This document shows, in pieces, positions 46,915 to 53,891 of a stretch of 64,000 bases of DNA. The stretch's first letter is position 1. The number at the start of each line of letters is the position of its first letter. Source of the DNA: a virus. The notes beneath the pieces were generated by a model that saw only the letters and a list, made by a program, of their open reading frames with translations, was not told the origin of the DNA and searched no databases. The DNA is taken from IMG/VR virus record IMGVR_UViG_3300027872_000004, positions 1-64,000 of that record; one strand, written 5' to 3'. Made by a program: the position numbers and the translations under genes.

Positions 46915-47860
46915 CTACTGCACCCAGGCCGCTGAGAATATGCGGATCATCAACGAGGATCTGTTCAAGCGAGAAGCGGACCAGAGAACCAACCTGGCAA
47001 TCGCGACATCCGCCAGAGAGGCGATCATCCTGATGCACCTGGCCGAGAAGTTCATCCTGCCGGAGTGGGGCAAGATCTTCGAGAAACATGAGATAGATCT
47101 GATCTCTGATGTGCAGATCCCAACCCGGTTGCCGTACCCGATCGTCGCACTCGAATATCACTGCGACTACAGAGATCCCAGGTGCGAACCGATGATGCCG
47201 CAGGAACTCGAAAGCTCGAAACGCATCGCCTTGTGCGTCGAGACCGAGGCGCTTCACGAACACACCACTCTGTTCGCTCACGTTCACGACAATCACATCG
47301 GATCGACGCCTGGGTACTACGTCTTCCCGGTCTGCTACTCAGATGGAATGAAGTGCTGGACACCACCACCTGCCACGATGTTTTTTCCTCGTGGTGGAAA
47401 CGAGCAGATGCAAGCGATGAAAGACCTTGGCCTGTGTGCGGTGCTGCCTCTCGGATACGTCTGCTACAAGCATTATCCAGAAAGCGAGAGATCTACCAGG
47501 GCAGCAAGAGATGTCGCAGACGAGGTGTTCGCCATGATCCACCTGCTGACTGCCTTGGCAATCGACAAGGGTAAGCACACGCTCCTGCCGGCACCAGTGA
47601 AGCTGAATAAGAAGCGGGCCAAGAAGGGCCGCATCCCGATGTACGAATACAAGATCCTGGACATCGTTGCCGATGTTCTGCAAGCGCCTCAGTCGGCTTC
47701 TAAGCCGCACCAGGGAGGCACCCATGCCAGCCCCAGGATGCACAAGCGTCGTGGCCACGTTCGACGACTCCGCTCCGGTAGGACCACCTGGGTACGCAAC
47801 GCGATCATAGGTAAGCCAGGTCATGGCTCAGTCGAGAAGGAGTACAGCGTTCATGAGTGA
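46874..47860 (+). CDS. Conserved phage protein, unknown
   Basis: About 328 residues from ATG 46874 (another start at 46847 or 46895 is possible). A helical start is followed by an alpha/beta domain, 'YPIVALEYHCDYRDPRCEPM', 'ALHEHTTLFAHVHDNHIGST', and a basic C-terminal tail 'HKRRGHVRRLRSGRTTWVRN'. The tail 'SPRMHKRRGHVRRL-x-G-x-TTWV' is one I recognise from other phages, without known function. Confidence 0.55.
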   Translation: MDSYVNWMMTQPLNYCTQAAENMRIINEDLFKREADQRTNLAIATSAREAIILMHLAEKFILPEWGKIFEKHEIDLISDVQIPTRLPYPIVALEYHCDYRDPRCEPMMPQELESSKRIALCVETEALHEHTTLFAHVHDNHIGSTPGYYVFPVCYSDGMKCWTPPPATMFFPRGGNEQMQAMKDLGLCAVLPLGYVCYKHYPESERSTRAARDVADEVFAMIHLLTALAIDKGKHTLLPAPVKLNKKRAKKGRIPMYEYKILDIVADVLQAPQSASKPHQGGTHASPRMHKRRGHVRRLRSGRTTWVRNAIIGKPGHGSVEKEYSVHE

Positions 47861-48167
47861 TTTGATTGATCGATTGCGAAAAGACTTTCCTATGGATCCA
47901 CGAATAGCTGGTTCTCCTGAGATGGAGTTAAGGTGGAAAGCCGCTAACGAACTCGAACACCAGTCAACATCGATAGATATGCTTCAGGCTGAAATTGCAG
48001 GCTACGAGGAACGCCAACAAGAACTGACCAAGGCCCTTGAAGACCTTGTGACGCTCAAAGATTACAAATGTTGGCATGGCAAGACGCCAGACTACCTTGA
48101 AAAACTACCGATCGTGTGGCAGCAGGCTCGTGATGCGCTGGGGCTCGACAAGCAACCAAGGATATGA
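47853..48167 (+). CDS. Small coiled-coil protein
   Basis: 104 residues from ATG 47853. 'STSIDMLQAEIAGYEERQQE' and 'LTKALEDLVTLKDYKCWHGK' are a coiled coil and a helix ending with WxxA/D motif. Overlaps the upstream stop by 8 bases. Unknown family. Confidence 0.55.
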   Translation: MSDLIDRLRKDFPMDPRIAGSPEMELRWKAANELEHQSTSIDMLQAEIAGYEERQQELTKALEDLVTLKDYKCWHGKTPDYLEKLPIVWQQARDALGLDKQPRI

Positions 48168-48170
48168 ACG

Positions 48171-48416
48171 ATGAGTGACCTCAGTGGAATGGGTATGTTT
48201 GACCAGTCTCCTTTGGACGATCCAAGCTGGCAGGTAATGAAGGTTCCTGGAGGACATATTTTTACGTTGTGGAAAACCCTCGGGAATGACATCTGGGAGC
48301 CAGCAACCAGTACATTTGTTCCTGATCACGTCACCATACGACAGGAAACCCCAGAAGATCGAGCTGTTAAAGCGTTCCATTGGCCAATCTTCAGGCTAAA
48401 AAAAGGGAAAAGATGA
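48171..48416 (+). CDS. Small protein, unknown
   Basis: 81 residues (MSDLSGMGMFDQSPLDDPSW). Beta-rich with 'PGGHIFTLWKTLGNDIWEPA', a basic C-terminus. No family recognised. Confidence 0.5.
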   Translation: MSDLSGMGMFDQSPLDDPSWQVMKVPGGHIFTLWKTLGNDIWEPATSTFVPDHVTIRQETPEDRAVKAFHWPIFRLKKGKR

Positions 48417-48781
48417 ACATCGACAAGCTACCAAAGTGGGCCAGAGTTCACATTGCGAATCTACAACGCGAACGAGACACTGCCGTTAAATACCTGTCGG
48501 AATACTGTGACACCCAAACGACATCACCGTTCTTTACGGAGGATCATGTCTCCGATGGAGAAAAAAACCTCGGGCCAACCCGGCGTCGTCATTACATCCA
48601 AACTCACTCGATAACTGTCGAATGGCAGGACGTTCAACTCAGGGTTCTTCTGAGAAAGGATCACATCGAGATGTCCTGGGACCGCATTGATCAGTGGCTG
48701 GAGGATATCGTCTTCCAACCTGCAACATTCCAGACCGCAAGACTTTTTGTACCGAAGTTAAAGGGAGATACCGATGGGTGA
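48413..48781 (+). CDS. Conserved phage protein (KLPKWARVHI type)
   Basis: 122 residues from ATG 48413 (ATGA overlap). 'MNIDKLPKWARVHIANLQRE' and 'TSPFFTEDHVSDGEKNLGP' and 'VEWQDVQLRVLLRKDHIEMS' recur in phage/prophage proteins of unknown role. The order is a helix, a disordered region, then a beta-rich fold. Confidence 0.6.
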   Translation: MNIDKLPKWARVHIANLQRERDTAVKYLSEYCDTQTTSPFFTEDHVSDGEKNLGPTRRRHYIQTHSITVEWQDVQLRVLLRKDHIEMSWDRIDQWLEDIVFQPATFQTARLFVPKLKGDTDG

Positions 48782-49049
48782 CATCGCAGAGATGATGCTG
48801 GATGGAACCATGTGCGAAGGATGCGGCGAGTTCATGGACATTGGCGGAGAGCCACCAGGCTATCCGGTTCGATGCGCTGCTTGTGGTGAGGAGCCAGACG
48901 ACAGTCAGCCGGTAAACTACAAGTCACCACGCATGATCAACTGCCCGGAATATCCGAAATGTTTCCGACGCTTCCGCACCCGGCAAGCTGCCGGTCAACA
49001 CTGGGTAGACAAGCACGGTCAGCACCTGAAAGAAGGAATAAAAAAATGA
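48774..49049 (+). CDS. Zinc-finger protein
   Basis: 91 residues. 'DGTMCEGCGEFMDIGGEPPG' with 'RCAACGEE' forms one zinc site (CxxC and CxxC). Later 'CPEYPKCFRRFRTRQAAGQH' and 'WVDKHGQH' make a C2H2-like finger. Such two-finger proteins often bind DNA or act as host modulators. Overlaps the upstream stop by 8 bases. Confidence 0.6.
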   Translation: MGDIAEMMLDGTMCEGCGEFMDIGGEPPGYPVRCAACGEEPDDSQPVNYKSPRMINCPEYPKCFRRFRTRQAAGQHWVDKHGQHLKEGIKK

Positions 49050-49414
49050 TCAGCGGCACATACGTACCAGGACACACGACGAACGCAAAGGATAGATCGA
49101 TGGATGATTTCCCTGACGACCTGTTCCCCAAAGCCAGAATCCCACTGAAGGCTCAGATCGAATGTGTCGAGCGCGAGATCAAATTTCGCAGGCGCGTCTA
49201 TGCCAGGCGCGTCTTCAAAGGAACGATGAGTCAGGACTTCTCAAACCAGCAGATCAAGCTGATGGAATCAGTACTACGAACCTTGCAACAGTTGAAAGCG
49301 CATGGAGGTGAGGATTCGGGAGTAGCGCCCCGGAGTACAAATGCCTGTGATCATCCAGTGCACAAAAATCCAGGGCTGATCGTGCCGTGCCCAGAATGTG
49401 GAGAAGACCCTTGA
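49046..49414 (+). CDS. Small protein with C-terminal CxxC
   Basis: 122 residues from ATG 49046 (ATGA overlap). 'LKAQIECVEREIKFRRRVYA' begins a helical core with 'LMESVLRTLQQLKAHGG'. The C-terminus has 'CDHPVHKNPGLIVPCPECGE', a zinc-like site. Unknown. Confidence 0.55.
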   Translation: MISGTYVPGHTTNAKDRSMDDFPDDLFPKARIPLKAQIECVEREIKFRRRVYARRVFKGTMSQDFSNQQIKLMESVLRTLQQLKAHGGEDSGVAPRSTNACDHPVHKNPGLIVPCPECGEDP

Positions 49415-49599
49415 ACACTTATGATGTATCGATGCGATCGAAACCTGGGATGTACGAGCAGTACAATGGCATCGTGACCGTCCAGGCAGAGAACGATGAG
49501 CAGGCCATCGAGGCCGCACTACTCAAACTCAAAAACGGAGTCTTCCCTGACCGCAATCGTGAGATGTGGAAGGTCGAATCTGTCACCAGGAGAATGTAA
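49411..49599 (+). CDS. Small protein, TTG start
   Basis: 62 residues, TTG at 49411 with GGAG 7 bases upstream. 'MNTYDVSMRSKPGMYEQYNG' then 'IVTVQAENDEQAIEAALLKL' forms a small alpha/beta fold. Stop and next start overlap (TAATG). The frame was chosen over an ATG inside because of the ribosome site. Confidence 0.55.
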   Translation: MNTYDVSMRSKPGMYEQYNGIVTVQAENDEQAIEAALLKLKNGVFPDRNREMWKVESVTRRM

Positions 49600-50189
49600 T
49601 GCTGATTTATGACTGCGAGATCGAAAAGCTGATCCCGAACAAGACCTCTCCAAACGAGGAAGGTTTCGAGTACTGCGAAGGCTGGGGCGACAAGAAGGGC
49701 ATGGGCATCTCCGTGATCTCCGTGTTCGATTACGACGCCGGCTTCCCCAGGATCTTCATGAAGGACAATATCGAGGAACTGTGGAAGCTAATGGACAAGA
49801 CCGACATTATCGCCGGCTTCAACAGCGCCCACTTCGACAACCAACTGATCGCCGCTCACGGCTACCAGGTCCCGAAAGAGAAGACCTACGATCTGTTCCT
49901 GGAAATCAAGGAAGCGGCCGGCGCCGGCAAGTACGCCAAAGGCTACAACCTGGAGAACTGCTGCCAGGTAAACCTCGGGTATGGCAAGTCCGGAGATGGT
50001 GAACTCGCGCCAAAACTGTGGCAACAAGGTTATTTTGGCGCGGTCGCTGATTACGCTCTACGTGACATAATGATCTCGAAGGCCCTTCTGGATCTCTGCA
50101 TCGCTCAGCCAATACTGGACCCAGGCAACCCAGGGACTAGGATATTCGTTAAGAATCCGCTAGATACCTTGCAATCAGTGCAATCTTGA
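49599..50189 (+). CDS. DEDD-type 3'-5' exonuclease
   Basis: 196 residues. D5-x-E7 (YDCEIEK), N75...D80 (AGFNSAHFDNQ) and Y152-x3-D156 (DYALRDIMIS) form the DEDDy set of metal-binding residues, suggesting an exonuclease for DNA or RNA. Length is that of a stand-alone DnaQ-like domain. Position next to the DNA metabolism genes fits repair or end processing. Confidence 0.7.
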   Translation: MLIYDCEIEKLIPNKTSPNEEGFEYCEGWGDKKGMGISVISVFDYDAGFPRIFMKDNIEELWKLMDKTDIIAGFNSAHFDNQLIAAHGYQVPKEKTYDLFLEIKEAAGAGKYAKGYNLENCCQVNLGYGKSGDGELAPKLWQQGYFGAVADYALRDIMISKALLDLCIAQPILDPGNPGTRIFVKNPLDTLQSVQS

Positions 50190-50229
50190 GGTCTAATAAC
50201 AAGACGGTATTTAGCGTATAAGGGTACAG
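50186..50229 (+). promoter_or_regulatory. Promoter, copy D
   Basis: TTGAGG (50186-50191), 16-bp spacer, TATTTA (50208-50213), 8 bp, GGGTACAG (50222-50229). A second TTGCAA-type hexamer is at 50169-50174. The next ATG is only 3 bases away (50232), with AAGGG inside the box acting as ribosome site, so the leader is very short. Confidence 0.6.
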
Positions 50230-50231
50230 TT

Positions 50232-50714
50232 ATGAAGCATCTTATTTCCTGTTTTTTGTTGGCCTTGATCGTCCTGACAGCTCTTGCCCAGGAACGTGGA
50301 GTCCAGGCAATCGATATGTCTGGCTTCAGTGGTTACGGCTGGGGCACCAGCTACGAGTTCATCTCCAACGACATGAACGAAGAAGGCTACTCCCTGATAT
50401 CGAGCGGCGATCGTGACCTTTGGTATAGCGGGAAGCTCCTGGACGAAAGCATCAAGGTTGTCTATCTATTTAAGGATGATGTGCTGACAAGCGGCATGTG
50501 GTCCATCGAAGATGTCGATCAGGAATCGTACTGGATCATCAACGGCTTCCTCAGAAAAGAGTACAACGTCAAGGTTAAGCTGAGAGTCAAAGGTGACACG
50601 CTCATCGAAACCACGATGAGGCCACCCGATACTGACGCCGTGATCGTACATAAGCTGGATGTAGCAAATAAGACCCATGTGGTCAGCTACTACTACCAAC
50701 CAGGAGAGGATTGA
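50232..50714 (+). CDS. Exported protein with signal peptide
   Basis: 160 residues. MKHLISCFLLALIVLTALAQ is a signal peptide (cleavage likely after ALA). The mature part is beta-rich: 'GYGWGTSYEFISNDMNEEGY' and 'IKVVYLFKDDVLTSGMWSI'. Possibly a periplasmic protein involved in host envelope changes. Starts 10 bases after the promoter box. Confidence 0.55.
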   Translation: MKHLISCFLLALIVLTALAQERGVQAIDMSGFSGYGWGTSYEFISNDMNEEGYSLISSGDRDLWYSGKLLDESIKVVYLFKDDVLTSGMWSIEDVDQESYWIINGFLRKEYNVKVKLRVKGDTLIETTMRPPDTDAVIVHKLDVANKTHVVSYYYQPGED

Positions 50715-50715
50715 T

Positions 50716-50970
50716 ATGGAAATTAGGATCGAGTCAGGCATCCCGATCCCAAAAGAGCGTCCGCAATTCAAATCTCACATCGAGAAGATGGAGATCGGAG
50801 ATTCATTTCGGGTGCATGTCGAACACTGGACTTCGCTTCGGAACGCAGCAAGCAACATGAACAAACGTACCGCGAAAAAGTTCGTTGTTCAGAAAGTGAA
50901 GGAGCCAATCAATCCTGACAGGAAGACCGGCGAGAAAATTGAGTTCGTCAGGATCTGGCGTAAATTTTAA
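50716..50970 (+). CDS. Small basic protein
   Basis: 84 residues from ATG 50716. 'MEIRIESGIPIPKERPQFKS' and 'RTAKKFVVQKVKEPINPDRK' are basic and beta-rich; the pattern 'GIPIPKERPQFKSHIEKMEIG' is one I recognise from small phage proteins. Ends 4 bases before the ncRNA candidate. Confidence 0.55.
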   Translation: MEIRIESGIPIPKERPQFKSHIEKMEIGDSFRVHVEHWTSLRNAASNMNKRTAKKFVVQKVKEPINPDRKTGEKIEFVRIWRKF

Positions 50971-50974
50971 TTAT

Positions 50975-51152
50975 GGAGCGGTGACGTAGCGGCAACCGTG
51001 CTGGTAGGGAGATTAGAAATCTGGACGTTTTTTTCGTTTTCTTCCAGGTTAGGGGCAGCCCCCCATTACTCCCATCGACCAGTGGACCTCTCGGGCGATG
51101 ACGCATTGCCGGATACGAAGTCCACGCCCAGGTTCAACTCCTGGGACGCTCC
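50975..51152 (+). ncRNA. Large tRNA-like cloverleaf RNA candidate
   Basis: No ORF above 30 codons with a ribosome site was found in 50971-51288. By eye, a five-way cloverleaf forms. P1: GGAGCG (50975) with CGCTCC (51147-51152). D-like arm: ACG/CGT (50984-50999) with loop TAGCGGCAAC. Long arm: CTGGT/ACCAG (51001/51078) continuing as GGGAG/CTCCC (51007/51069), with inner hairpins CTGGA/TCCAG and GGGG/CCCC. Variable arm: TGGAC/GTCCA (51083/51120), containing a 7-bp stem (51094-51110). T-like arm: CCCAGG/CCTGGG (51127-51145) with loop TTCAACT. Positions equivalent to U8, A14, GG18-19, A21, T54, T55, C56 and A58 are present. It is not a normal tRNA: there is no clear anticodon loop or 3' CCA. Confidence 0.5.
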
Positions 51153-51288
51153 CACAGAATTGTCATAAACAACCGCATGGGCCCTGAAGGTCGCGAACAA
51201 GTAGGGGATGTGTCATGTGGAGTGAGGAGGTGGCTCCCAAGGTTGCGAAACTGAACGCCTCCAGATTCACCCACCAGGAGAAGCCACA
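51153..51288 (+). other. Region between RNA candidate and next gene
   Basis: No convincing gene. It contains an open frame of 25 codons (51177-51254), and a GGAGTGAGGAGGTGG stretch resembling a ribosome site without a following gene. It could be a 3' extension of the RNA or the leader of the 51289 gene. CCAGGAGAAG at 51274-51283 is the ribosome site of that gene. Confidence 0.4.
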
Positions 51289-51810
51289 ATGAAGTTTGAT
51301 CTGACCCGTACTACCGCCAAGTTCGGCGTATTCAACCCGCGAGAGGAGAAGAACAAGGGCAACGCATTCGATCTACCGTTCTCGGTGACGCTGGGATCTT
51401 CGATCCTGGCAATGCTCGCACCGACCACCAATGTCGATGGAGATGACCAGGCCCTGGCTGAGCAGTTGTTCTCTGAGGAAGGCCACGTCTGTCGGCCATC
51501 GATCAACCCGATTCACGTCAACAGGAAACCCGAGGGCGCGATCGTCACAATCTGGGACCAGGAAGATTTCGGAGATCCGCTTGAGCTGAAACCCTGCAAC
51601 CTGACTACGCTGAAGGCCGAGCTGCAAACACCCAACCAGGTTGTGCTGACCGGAAAGGTTCAATACTCTCAGTACTCAGATGCTGAGCTGGTCCGCATCA
51701 ATGCGCTCATGAACAAATCGTTCGACCTGCAAATCACCATCGAGCAACCGGATCTATTCGAGCACCCAGAGGGAGAAACCGAGGATAAGGACGAGGATCC
51801 CCAAGAGTAA
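51289..51810 (+). CDS. Unknown protein, possibly DNA-binding
   Basis: 173 residues (MKFDLTRTTAKFGVFNPREE). Beta-rich with 'LPFSVTLGSSILAMLAPTTN' and 'VTIWDQEDFGDPLELKPCNL', and an acidic tail 'EGETEDKDEDPQE'. Acid-tailed beta proteins in this position sometimes bind ssDNA, but an SSB exists elsewhere. SD CCAGGAG. Confidence 0.5.
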   Translation: MKFDLTRTTAKFGVFNPREEKNKGNAFDLPFSVTLGSSILAMLAPTTNVDGDDQALAEQLFSEEGHVCRPSINPIHVNRKPEGAIVTIWDQEDFGDPLELKPCNLTTLKAELQTPNQVVLTGKVQYSQYSDAELVRINALMNKSFDLQITIEQPDLFEHPEGETEDKDEDPQE

Positions 51811-51832
51811 CTCGACCAAGACCCGTTCAATC

Positions 51833-52147
51833 ATGTCAGTATTTCATCCAGCCGCTAGGGCACAAGATCTCATCGATCGGCTAAAGTCTTTGACCAAGCC
51901 GATCGGTGAGGCTGAGATGAAAGATCTGCCGGCAGCATGGGCCGAGCTGGAAGATCTTTTGATCATGATCGCCACGTCACGAAAACCAAGACTGGAACTC
52001 CAGCGAAAAGCTGATACCCTTGACTGCGTTATCGTCGCCATCGATAAACTACGGGACACGGAGAAAAGGGATGCTGATTCTGACCAGAACGCAAGGCGAA
52101 TCAATACAGATCGGGGAAGCAGTGACGGTGACAGTGCTGGGAGTTAG
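51833..52147 (+). CDS. Helical protein, unknown
   Basis: 104 residues. '[20 protein letters not shown]' and '[20 protein letters not shown]' are amphipathic helices. The C-terminus is Asp/Ser-rich. It overlaps csrA by 77 bases in another frame, suggesting co-translation. Confidence 0.5.
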   Translation: MSVFHPAARAQDLIDRLKSLTKPIGEAEMKDLPAAWAELEDLLIMIATSRKPRLELQRKADTLDCVIVAIDKLRDTEKRDADSDQNARRINTDRGSSDGDSAGS

Positions 52148-52268
52148 AGGTGGGCAGGTGCGAGTAGGCATTGATGCTCCAAAGCAGATCAAGGTTCTCC
52201 GAACGGAACTGCTGGATCGCGCACGTTCAACTCCGAGCAGCGAGTCGTCTGAGTCCGATACCGGCTAA
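52071..52268 (+). CDS. csrA: CsrA/RsmA translational regulator
   Basis: 65 residues from ATG 52071. '[20 protein letters not shown]' and '[20 protein letters not shown]' match CsrA almost end to end: L4, R6, I14, V42 and R44 are kept; T7 replaces the common R7. CsrA dimers bind GGA motifs in RNA leaders to change translation. A phage copy could reprogram host or phage mRNAs. The last 80 bases overlap the outer spanin gene on the other strand. Confidence 0.85.
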   Translation: MLILTRTQGESIQIGEAVTVTVLGVRGGQVRVGIDAPKQIKVLRTELLDRARSTPSSESSESDTG

Positions 52269-52521
52269 CAATCGTCACCAGGGCATCCGCCCAGGTGGTG
52301 TACTCCTCGAACGACAACGAGCCCTCAGCAGGCATGACGACCTGTGGCGACACCGAATGCTGTGCAAAGCAATCATTGGGCAACGGAGTCCTGACCGTGA
52401 CAGGCACATCCCGAAGTTCCACGTCAGTTAATACTGTTGGCCCGCTCGCGCATGCTTGAAGCAAGACGAGGGCAAATAGCATTGATGTCCAACTCACCAA
52501 GTTCCTTACACGATGGTTCAC
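52189..52521 (-). CDS. Outer spanin (o-spanin) lipoprotein
   Basis: 110 residues, GTG start at 52521 ([20 protein letters not shown]). A lipobox-like LLQAC follows, with Cys as the lipidated residue. The mature part is Pro-rich at '[16 protein letters not shown]'. It overlaps the i-spanin gene in a different frame, as for lambda Rz/Rz1. Spanins fuse inner and outer membranes at lysis. Confidence 0.7.
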   Translation of the reverse strand: MNHRVRNLVSWTSMLFALVLLQACASGPTVLTDVELRDVPVTVRTPLPNDCFAQHSVSPQVVMPAEGSLSFEEYTTWADALVTIVSRYRTQTTRCSELNVRDPAVPFGEP

Positions 52522-52828
52522 GAAAGATCTCCTCTCTTTGGATCCTGACCTCAATATCTCGATTCTCCAGGCCCAGAATGTCCGCTTTCAACGCCGACAC
52601 GACTGCTTCTCCGGCAGTGATATCGACCTCTCGATCTCTGACGCACTTCTCCAGACGATCTCCGAGATCAGCAATGGTCGTCAGGTTGTTCGTGTTCGTC
52701 TGCTTGGCCTGCAAAACAGCAGCTTCAGCCAAGCCGACAGTCTCGTGCAGCTTTCCGTTCTGATTCCACAACAGTCCGATGATGATCACACAAACAGCGA
52801 TCCCTCCACCCAACGCTTTACTCAACAT
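52424..52828 (-). CDS. Inner spanin (i-spanin)
   Basis: 134 residues from ATG 52828. A single N-terminal membrane helix 'KALGGGIAVCVIIIGLLWNQ' is followed by a long coiled coil (AEAAVLQAKQTNTNN, 'IADLGDRLEKCVRDREVDIT'), typical of Rz. It spans the periplasm and contacts the outer spanin. Two Cys near the end may bridge. Confidence 0.75.
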   Translation of the reverse strand: MLSKALGGGIAVCVIIIGLLWNQNGKLHETVGLAEAAVLQAKQTNTNNLTTIADLGDRLEKCVRDREVDITAGEAVVSALKADILGLENRDIEVRIQREEIFREPSCKELGELDINAICPRLASSMRERANSIN

Positions 52829-53231
52829 CGCATAGCTCCTTGTTGGTAATCGACTCATTCAATAAGCATTTCTTTTTATCTTCCAGCGCATACTGTCTTT
52901 CCATAAGATCAGACAATCGACTGGTGGCGATCTCGTTGTTTCCGTTAGCTGCGATCCATAATTGAGTTGCAGTGATCTGATCACCAATCTCCCTGATTTC
53001 CGCGTTGATCTCCTTGATTTCCTGCTTCGAGATGTAGCTGGTGAGGGTCACGTTCAACGTAGTGATCTGCTTCACCATTTCAGTTCCCTCTGCCTCGCTG
53101 ATGAAAAATTCATCGAGTCCTTCGATAGTAAAATCCTTTGCTGACCATCCAGCGTAAAGCAGAAACACCAGCAAGATCGCCGGCACCGTCACCTTCTGCT
53201 GACCAAGTTTTGCAAAACTCAATGCTGACAT
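52818..53231 (-). CDS. Membrane-anchored coiled-coil lysis-region protein
   Basis: 137 residues from ATG 53231 (GGAGG ribosome site). One membrane helix 'VPAILLVFLLYAGWSAKDF' (15-33) and a long coiled coil (KEINAEIREIGDQITATQLW). Encoded between the holin-like gene and i-spanin. It could be an additional spanin-like or antiholin protein; the family is not recognised. Confidence 0.5.
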   Translation of the reverse strand: MSALSFAKLGQQKVTVPAILLVFLLYAGWSAKDFTIEGLDEFFISEAEGTEMVKQITTLNVTLTSYISKQEIKEINAEIREIGDQITATQLWIAANGNNEIATSRLSDLMERQYALEDKKKCLLNESITNKELCDVE

Positions 53232-53232
53232 A

Positions 53233-53421
53233 TCAGCCTCCGTTCTTAGCTTTCTGCCAATCAGTAGCGGACTGGCCCGCAAGGTATGCACCATACAGGG
53301 CGCCGAGCGTCGTCGAGTACGCTCCAAACATATTCTCGTTGCCGGCAAAATATCCAGCCATCAATGCAACAACCACAACCAGGAGACTCACGAATCGCTT
53401 GCCATGATATCGACCATTCAT
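53233..53421 (-). CDS. Holin-like protein
   Basis: 62 residues from ATG 53421. Two hydrophobic segments 'RFVSLLVVVVALMAGYFAGN' and 'STTLGALYGAYLAGQSA' with a basic N-terminus and charged tail fit a class II-type holin. Overlaps the DUF5675 gene stop by 4 bases (ATGA) and is followed by the coiled-coil protein. Confidence 0.6.
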   Translation of the reverse strand: MNGRYHGKRFVSLLVVVVALMAGYFAGNENMFGAYSTTLGALYGAYLAGQSATDWQKAKNGG

Positions 53422-53891
53422 GCGTAATCCTCGATCGTGATCCACACTTCGCCGTTCTCCACCTCGTCGATGATCTCCTGGTACAACCGCGTATAGGCAG
53501 ACACTGAACTCATCACCATGCCATCATCGAGGACGTTCGACTGCGCACCGTCACCGGTCAGAATGCAACCGTCAGTGTCCTTCTCGTAGTTCCCGTAGTG
53601 AATATAGACAAACGTGAAGTTGGGTACGTCCTGCAACCAGAGCATGCCGCGATGCCAGTCGAACTTATCGCTGTAGCGACCATGCATGCCGCCCTCAGTG
53701 CGCAACTTGATCCGGTAGCGCCCGGCCGGAATGCGCGTTTCACCTGGCACCTTCGGCTCGTTCGGCTGGTCCTCCATAGTGAAGTTGCGGAAGCTACGTT
53801 CATCCCCAACCTCGGCATCCCGGTCGATAACGTACATTGCACCGATCGTGCTTTCGTCGCCGGTCGCGATTCGTTTCACCAAAAGTTCCAT
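53418..53891 (-). CDS. DUF5675-family putative endolysin
   Basis: 157 residues. 'PGETRIPAGRYRIKLRTEGG', 'LWLQDVPNFTFVYIHYGNYE' and 'DTDGCILTGDGAQ' are the core of the DUF5675 family. Family members occur in phage lysis cassettes and T6SS loci and have been proposed to cut cell wall peptides; activity here is inferred from context (holin and spanins follow). Overlaps the polyvalent gene stop by one base. Confidence 0.7.
   Translation of the reverse strand: MELLVKRIATGDESTIGAMYVIDRDAEVGDERSFRNFTMEDQPNEPKVPGETRIPAGRYRIKLRTEGGMHGRYSDKFDWHRGMLWLQDVPNFTFVYIHYGNYEKDTDGCILTGDGAQSNVLDDGMVMSSVSAYTRLYQEIIDEVENGEVWITIEDYA

Noticed and set aside
50971-51160. Ordinary tRNA or tRNA with an intron
   Set aside because: The anticodon-position arm has no U33 or 7-nt loop after removing any plausible insert, and there is no 3' CCA in the right place. 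A group I intron core would need more than the ~70 nt available.
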